Positions 59,029 to 64,000 of a stretch of 64,000 nt of DNA are shown here, piece after piece. Made by a program: the position numbers and the translations under genes. A model generated the notes under the pieces. That model ran no database searches and had not been told where the DNA came from. It was given only the letters and a program-made list of their open reading frames with translations. Within the stretch, counting starts at the first letter, position 1. Every line of letters begins with the position of its first letter. Source of the stretch: Cenococcum geophilum 1.58 (lineage: Eukaryota; Ascomycota; Dothideomycetes; Gloniales; Gloniaceae); the NCBI GenBank assembly GCA_001692895.1, contig KV748227.1, forward strand, positions 248,001-312,000, read 5' to 3'.

Positions 59029-61125
59029 CTAACTATTTAGAAGGTGTTCAGCTTTGCGCAGGCGTAGCTTTCGGCTCTGCGGAGGCTTAGAAACGTCCCC
59101 CACTGGTTGAGCAGAGTCCTCTGCATGCTCAATTCGCTGCCGTCTTTCTGCCTTCTTCGAGATCTTCTGTATAGAGCTTTGGTGTAGAGGCTCTGGCGGA
59201 GGCTCTGCAGGAGGCTCCGCAAAGCTTAAATCTACGTCAATAGAGCTTAATCCAACGTCAATTGACCTGCCAGTAGAGCTTCTGCTCTTATCTACAGTCT
59301 CATTAGAGGCAGCAGAAGAGCCCTTCTTCCTTACCCACTTCCTCGTCGGCTGATTAATTGTATTCCACCTGGTATCTACCTTGTGGTGTTGAACTTCCTC
59401 CTGCTGCCGCTCCGGCTGCTGCTGAACTTGAGGCTCTATAAAGCTGACTTTGAACGCTGCCTTCTTTGAGTTTCTGCCCTTTGTATCCGGTCGGTTCTGA
59501 ATTGATCGAGGCTGCGGTGGAGGAGGCTTAATAGGTGGTAGAGGCTTAAATGGAGGAGGCTTAAATGGAGGAGGCTTAGAGATAGCTGTTGGCTGAGGGC
59601 GAGGCTGGTTAGGTGCCCATATGGCCCGTTGGCGGCGGCGAAGCTTTGGGGTGTGAATTTGGTGTAGAGGCTCGATATCCATTAAGGCGTTCGGTAGATG
59701 AGGTCCCATTTGCATACGCTGCGGAAGCTCTGGTGGCTGAGGCTTCCTAAGTGGAGGCTCATTCGGATCAACACGATTAAGGCTTAAAAGCACCTGCTGT
59801 CGCATATAATCAATCACTTGGCTGCGATATCGATCCATCTGTTTAAGCGCCTTCCAATCTCTTGCATCATCAGCAGCACCCTCGCGATATTCGTTGCCTC
59901 CTCCGCAGCGAATAACCTCTTGAATATGACGTGGAATTCGCTCTATCCAAGCTTGAATCCGCCACTGTTCAAGCTCGTCCCATGCCTTCTGCCAAACTCG
60001 CTCAGCTTCTGCTCGATTCTTCAGTACACCCTTCTTTATAGTAACTCGTTTGAGGTAGTACCAGCATGGCTCAATCATATTTAGATCGGGTGAATTGCCT
60101 GGCCAAAGCAGACGCTGGAGGCCTGCTGCGTCGAAGTAGATCTGCTGGTGCTTTGATGAATGAGCGGGAGCTTTATCCTCTTGGATAATCGTATCTGGGC
60201 GATCAATCTGGCACTTAATTGCGAAGGGAATAAGGACTGGAAGGAGGCACTTAGTAAGGTAGCGATACCAATCAATACCACCTTTCTTAGCTGTACGTTT
60301 GATAGCGCCGTTTTCCTTACTCATTTGAAACTGAGGTTTCCTACCCGGCTTATTGCGGAGGCCCAGTCGTCTTAAACCAGTGGTGAGCTCCCACGCCTGA
60401 CGAAGCTCTGGCTCTATCGCCTCGTTGATCTTTTGAAGCTCCAGCTTTGACGCCTTCTTCTCCTCTGCAGTCTCGGGCTTCCAGATCAGGCATGGCGACT
60501 TCCGATTATACGAAAAGGCGCCCCAAAATATAAATTTATTAGCCCTCTTAAATCGAGGACGAATAGCTGACTTATTGACCTTTTCCTGAGCCAAGCGCCA
60601 GAGTTTATAGCCGCCTCTTCTATGGTGTAGAACAACGCCCGTCTCGTCGCTCCATATAACGTTCTTCCAATCCTTAATCGTCCAATCCTTATATCGCAGG
60701 GCAAACTGATAGCGAGCTTCCTTCATAGCTTTTGTAAGACAAGGCTTCTTTGTAGGCTTTGTTTTTCGGTATCCATGACGTCGCAGAACTCGCCAAACAG
60801 TTTGGGTAGAGTAGCCGCATTCGGCAGCGATATAAGCGCAGGACTTCTCTCGCCCATATCGATCGGAGGTGACTTTCTTAAGGATTCGTTGTTCGAACTC
60901 GCGGGTAACTTTAGGCTTTCTACCAGGACGTGGGCCGTCGACAATATAGCCATCAATAATAAGAGGATTTGTAGTAGGATTCCAGCCACGATTAATAGCT
61001 TTTGTAAACAAATACTGGAGGGCGCGTTGTTTAATCAAGGTAACGCTCTGGATGTGCTCGAGGGTGGCTCCCATAGCTTTCATGGCCAGGGCCTGAGCCC
61101 TAGTCGCGAGCTGATGGAAAACCAT
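59029..61125 (-). CDS. Tc1/mariner transposase (DD34E) with proline-rich C-terminal tail
   Basis: An uninterrupted frame opens at 61233 (734 aa), but that Met lies inside the right terminal repeat. The more likely start is the Met at 61125 (MVFHQLATRAQALAMKAMGA), giving 698 aa. Numbering from 61233: a helix-turn-helix/linker region at about 40-170 (GPRPGRKPKVT, YSTQTVWRVLRRHGYRK); the first catalytic Asp D196 in VIWSDETG; D353 in IIQEDKAPAH; and E388 in WPGNSPDLNMIEPCW, which is DD34E spacing. There is an extra insert of about 60 residues between the first two Asps (roughly 258-318). Residues ~470-734 form an unusual Pro/Lys/Arg/Gln-rich tail (PPPFKPPPFKPLPPIKPPPP), not part of a standard Tc1 transposase and probably disordered or DNA-binding. 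All catalytic residues are present, so activity is plausible. Confidence 0.9.
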   Translation of the reverse strand: MVFHQLATRAQALAMKAMGATLEHIQSVTLIKQRALQYLFTKAINRGWNPTTNPLIIDGYIVDGPRPGRKPKVTREFEQRILKKVTSDRYGREKSCAYIAAECGYSTQTVWRVLRRHGYRKTKPTKKPCLTKAMKEARYQFALRYKDWTIKDWKNVIWSDETGVVLHHRRGGYKLWRLAQEKVNKSAIRPRFKRANKFIFWGAFSYNRKSPCLIWKPETAEEKKASKLELQKINEAIEPELRQAWELTTGLRRLGLRNKPGRKPQFQMSKENGAIKRTAKKGGIDWYRYLTKCLLPVLIPFAIKCQIDRPDTIIQEDKAPAHSSKHQQIYFDAAGLQRLLWPGNSPDLNMIEPCWYYLKRVTIKKGVLKNRAEAERVWQKAWDELEQWRIQAWIERIPRHIQEVIRCGGGNEYREGAADDARDWKALKQMDRYRSQVIDYMRQQVLLSLNRVDPNEPPLRKPQPPELPQRMQMGPHLPNALMDIEPLHQIHTPKLRRRQRAIWAPNQPRPQPTAISKPPPFKPPPFKPLPPIKPPPPQPRSIQNRPDTKGRNSKKAAFKVSFIEPQVQQQPERQQEEVQHHKVDTRWNTINQPTRKWVRKKGSSAASNETVDKSRSSTGRSIDVGLSSIDVDLSFAEPPAEPPPEPLHQSSIQKISKKAERRQRIEHAEDSAQPVGDVSKPPQSRKLRLRKAEHLLNS

Positions 61126-61220
61126 AGTTGGTACAGTAAGATTCAAGCTTAGAGAGTCCTTACCAGCAATTTTAGAGTGGCAGAGAGGCTGCAGAAGTAT
61201 TCTGCCGCCAGCGGTCAGCG

Positions 61221-61278
61221 GGCGGTGAGCCAAACTTCCTAATTAGGAAGGTGCAAAAACTTTGGTTACCGACCTCCG
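61221..61278. repeat. Tc1-like element, right terminal inverted repeat
   Basis: 58 bp, an exact reverse complement of 58871-58928, followed by the TA duplication. It overlaps the 5' end of the longest transposase frame. Confidence 0.95.
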
Positions 61279-61394
61279 TAAGCACACTACCATAACACAG
61301 TCTCGGATTTTATTATACCCGAGTTTTTCAACCGGAATAATATAGGCAAACAAAGCTGTAAAGTTTAGGCAATTTGTTGGCGATTTACGTCTTA

Positions 61395-61850
61395 GCAGCC
61401 ACCAAAGCGAGCCACCTAAAATTATACTTTATCCCTTAGTCTGGTAAAATTCATCCTACGGTTATCGATAAGAACAAAGCCAATAGAACCAATCAGATCA
61501 AGTTGAGACGCCAAATTATCATTTTGCCAGTGTATAGATCACTACATAGTAGGACGCTACCAGGGGAAGGGATGTACTAATAAATTTAAGTATTTAAATT
61601 AATAATTTATAAATTTTTAATATTAAAAACCTAATTATTTAATTAACTTTTCATTTAAAATATAGAAAATTTTTAATTGTAAAAGTATAACTTTAGTAGA
61701 AATAATAAAAGCTTATTGTATTAGTAGCATAAATGTATGAGTATTGATTTTTAAATTTTCACATTTATATATTAAGTAGTGGTAGAGTTATTAATATATA
61801 AAGTTAGCTGATCTCGGTGTAATTTTAGGTGGCTCGCTTGGGCGGGTGGC
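61395..61850. mobile_element. AT-rich foldback element (456 bp) with TA flanks
   Basis: A perfect 20-bp inverted core AAGCGAGCCACCTAAAATTA (61405-61424 and 61820-61839), extended outward by imperfect GCAGCCACC/GGGTGGC arms and flanked by TA on both sides (61393-61394 and 61851-61852). The interior (61570-61810) is extremely AT-rich and non-coding. It is probably a non-autonomous, Tc1/mariner-type derivative. The terminal sequences differ from the neighbouring Tc1-like element, so it belongs to another family. Confidence 0.7.
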
Positions 61851-61852
61851 TA

Positions 61853-62205
61853 AAGACGTTATCTGTCGCGAGTCACGGTAGTGTCATCTATCTTATCCGT
61901 CAACATACCAACTCAGCAGCCGTCAAGTATCTGCGAGAAAGTCTTGATCTGAACCTGTTTGATTATTGTATTTGTATGTTTAAGTAAGCCTCAAGCGGTG
62001 TGCCTCGAGGATCTCACGCGCTCCATGAGAAGTTAAAGAGGTAATTAGCCGGCCGCGGACCACTATAAATTGTAATATAAAGGTATGGGGACCCTCTTTT
62101 TAGTCAAATAGCCTTCTAAGAGTACGCATAGCATGATGTCCGTATAGTGTTCCATTCCGCCGTATCCGCACGATAGTTCCATAACCAACTAAATACACCT
62201 CAGAC
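61853..62205. promoter_or_regulatory. Upstream region of kynurenine 3-monooxygenase
   Basis: About 350 bp between the foldback element and the start codon. No specific site was recognised. The promoter space is limited by the transposon. Confidence 0.4.
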
Positions 62206-63939
62206 ATGGCTACTTCAAAGAAGCAGAAGACTGTAGTGGTCGGTGCTGGGCCAGTGGGGTCATTAGCTGCTCTCTATGCTGCGAAGAGAGGTGACGATGT
62301 TGAATTATACGAGTTAAGAGGGGGTGGGTCTAAATTTCATTCCTGGTTTCTGTGCTTCAGTTTTCAATTATTTGTCACAAAACCCAATAACGCACTCATC
62401 TCCTTAAAGCCATAGAAACAGCCTTTGGGGATTTAGTGTGAGCAAAATAGGCTAACGCTTAGGAGATCTCCGTGATCCCTCTACTACGCCGCTTAACTTC
62501 ACCAAGTCTATCAATCTTGCTTTATCAGAGAGAGGAATTAATTCAATGAAGAAGGCCGATTGCCCTGGACTTCTGGAGTCCGTGCTCAACGAAACTATCC
62601 CTATGCATGGTCGCATGATTCATGGCCAGAAACACGGCAATCTTTTTCAGGAGCCTCAGTTGTATGATGTGCATGGACGGGTGAGTCAGGCTTCATCGCC
62701 ATCTGAAGCCCTGGTCGCTGATTGCTGTAGTTTGTTCGCGCTGTTGATAGAGCAGGCCTAAACAAAAGCCTTTTAGACGAGCTAGAAAAAATGCCAAATG
62801 TCAAGTTCTTTTTCAATCACAAGCTTACCGGAGCCGATTTCAGAAAAAACCTTGCATGGTTCGAACGGCAAGGGATTCTGCGTTCCGATATCGCTCAGAA
62901 ACCAACGCAGCAGCCAGCCGACAAACGGGGGACAGAAATCGAAGTAAAGTTCGACTTCATGATTGGCGCCGACGGGGCACATTCCGCAGTGCGGTACCAT
63001 CTGATGAAATACACAAGGATGTCATACCAACAGGAGTATATCGATGCCCTATGGTGCGAGTTTCACATTTCCCCAACGAAGGACAATGATTTTATGCTGC
63101 CTCCAAATTATCTCCACATCTGGTCCGGTGAAGAGTTCATGTTCATCGCAATCCCAAGTCTTGACAAAAGTTTCACCTCAACGCTTTTCCTACCCAACAC
63201 TCGATTTGCGGAACTCGACGCAAACCAATCATCGCTTACCGACTTCTTCAAGTTAAATTTCCCAGGGGTCATTCCAAATATCATATCTGAAGCGGAGCTA
63301 CACAAGCAATATTCCGGAAACCTTCACTTACCTCTGATATCTATCAAATGTACGCCCTACCATTACGGGTCCAGTGCTGTGATCCTCGGGGATGCAGCAC
63401 ATGCAATGGTTCCCTTCTATGGCCAAGGCATGAATGCTGGCCTAGAAGATGTCCGTGTTCTGTTCGATATCCTTGACGAATACTCTGTGGGTCCTCAGAA
63501 CTCAGACACTATTCGGGAAAACCGAGCGAAAGCCTTAGAAGAATATACGAAGCAGCGTACCCCAGACGCGGTGTCAATCAATGACCTTGCTTTGAGAAAC
63601 TATCAGGAGATGAGGAGTGATGTCCGGTCCCCTATGTACCGCCTGCGGAAGTGGACCGAGGAGAAGCTGGACGCATACTTACCTAGCCTAGGTTGGGCTA
63701 CTCAGTATTCTCGCGTGAGCTTTGGGAACAACAGGTATTCTGAAGTGGAAAAAGCTGCAAGAAGACAAGGCAGGATACTCCTGGGCGTTATGGGGCTTTC
63801 TCTCGTCTCCGCCTTTGGTCTGGGGAGTTTGTGGCTATCAAGACTCAATTTGAAATTTCCTCCTAGGAAATTTCTAAGTCAATGGTTCCATCACCTTTTT
63901 AGCAAGTTGGCGGAGCTGAAGAGTAGATGGGCCCTGTAG
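62206..63939 (+). CDS. BNA4: Kynurenine 3-monooxygenase
   Basis: Model: join(62206..62323,62463..62680,62731..63939), 514 aa. This FAD enzyme hydroxylates L-kynurenine to 3-hydroxykynurenine on the outer mitochondrial membrane, in the path from tryptophan to NAD. Visible are the Rossmann FAD motif [20 protein letters not shown] at about 8-27; [20 protein letters not shown] (family-specific, just after the first intron); [11 protein letters not shown]; the [14 protein letters not shown] segment; and [25 protein letters not shown], the second FAD motif. A C-terminal hydrophobic segment ([17 protein letters not shown]) is the membrane anchor, followed by a basic tail. The first splice yields ELRG|GDLRDP; a donor shift of one codon is possible. 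Length fits fungal KMO (about 490-520). Confidence 0.93.
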
Positions 63940-64000
63940 GCAAATTAATTTCAAATCAGGCACCGCAGTCTTGGAATACGAACCTTACATCTGCTAGTAC

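Larger units (their letters stand above)
58871..61278 (-). mobile_element. Intact Tc1/mariner-type DNA transposon (2408 bp)
   Basis: It has perfect 58-bp terminal inverted repeats (58871-58928 and 61221-61278), beginning CGGAGGTCGGTAACCAAAGT, with TA target duplications at 58869-58870 and 61279-61280. Each repeat contains the palindrome TTCCTAATTAGGAA. It carries one long uninterrupted transposase frame on the minus strand. In contrast with every other large transposon here it has normal CpA/TpG content and no RIP-type stops, suggesting a recent arrival or single-copy status. It lies between MAP1 and an AT-rich foldback element. Confidence 0.95.

Noticed and set aside
1-64000. tRNA, rRNA or CRISPR features
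   Set aside because: No cloverleaf with A/B boxes, no rRNA-like core and no regularly spaced short repeats with unique spacers were found by eye; a tRNA scan would settle the first point.

Overview
This window comes from the nuclear genome of a filamentous ascomycete (Pezizomycotina). The evidence is many short GT-AG introns (mostly 45-70 bp), fungal-type gene content, and long AT-rich, TpA-rich, CpA/TpG-poor blocks of transposon DNA typical of repeat-induced point mutation (RIP). A placement near the Leotiomycetes is a guess. No bacterial-style operon, tRNA, rRNA or CRISPR array was seen. Exon boundaries were derived by hand from splice signals, reading frame and family conservation, so they are models.

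Layout. 1-12.2 kb is a RIP-ruined nested transposon block. It holds a pogo/Fot-like DDE relic, a hAT terminal relic, and a Ty3/gypsy element bounded by two 423-bp LTRs with a CTATT target duplication. The gypsy element sits in an older inverted relative and carries a solo LTR. 12.3-27.1 kb is a gene island: a CCC1/VIT1 iron/manganese transporter, a shelterin TPP1/Tpz1-like protein, and the FYVE-domain lipid kinase Fab1, the last two divergent. 27.5-30.7 kb is the wreck of a HET-domain gene hit by a 770-bp hAT-type element (exact 8-bp target duplication) and a 149-bp foldback element. 30.9-36.2 kb holds an acyl-CoA (malonyl-CoA-type) synthetase, a divergent BolA-like gene with an 11-nt microexon, and a GPR1/FUN34/YaaH transporter. 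36.2-39.4 kb has no convincing gene.

39.4-47.98 kb is a second RIP-damaged block. It has two related CAGAC-ended foldback elements around a tandem-repeat zone, and a Tc1-like transposase relic split by a Ty1/copia element with 166-bp LTRs and GCACC duplications. 48.2-58.5 kb is a dense gene island: a BCS1-like AAA ATPase, a small Ser-rich protein, a putative mitochondrial helical protein, PRP17/CDC40, ERV14/cornichon and a type 1 methionine aminopeptidase. 58.9-61.3 kb is an intact, non-RIPed Tc1/mariner element with perfect 58-bp inverted repeats, TA duplications and an unusual proline-rich transposase tail. After an AT-rich foldback element comes kynurenine 3-monooxygenase.

The genes are housekeeping (iron handling, telomere, PI(3,5)P2, splicing, ER export, N-terminal Met removal, NAD synthesis) and do not form a metabolic cluster. 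The most unusual content is the intact Tc1-like element in a RIP-active genome, the layered insertions with exact target duplications, and the odd splicing of the BolA-like gene.
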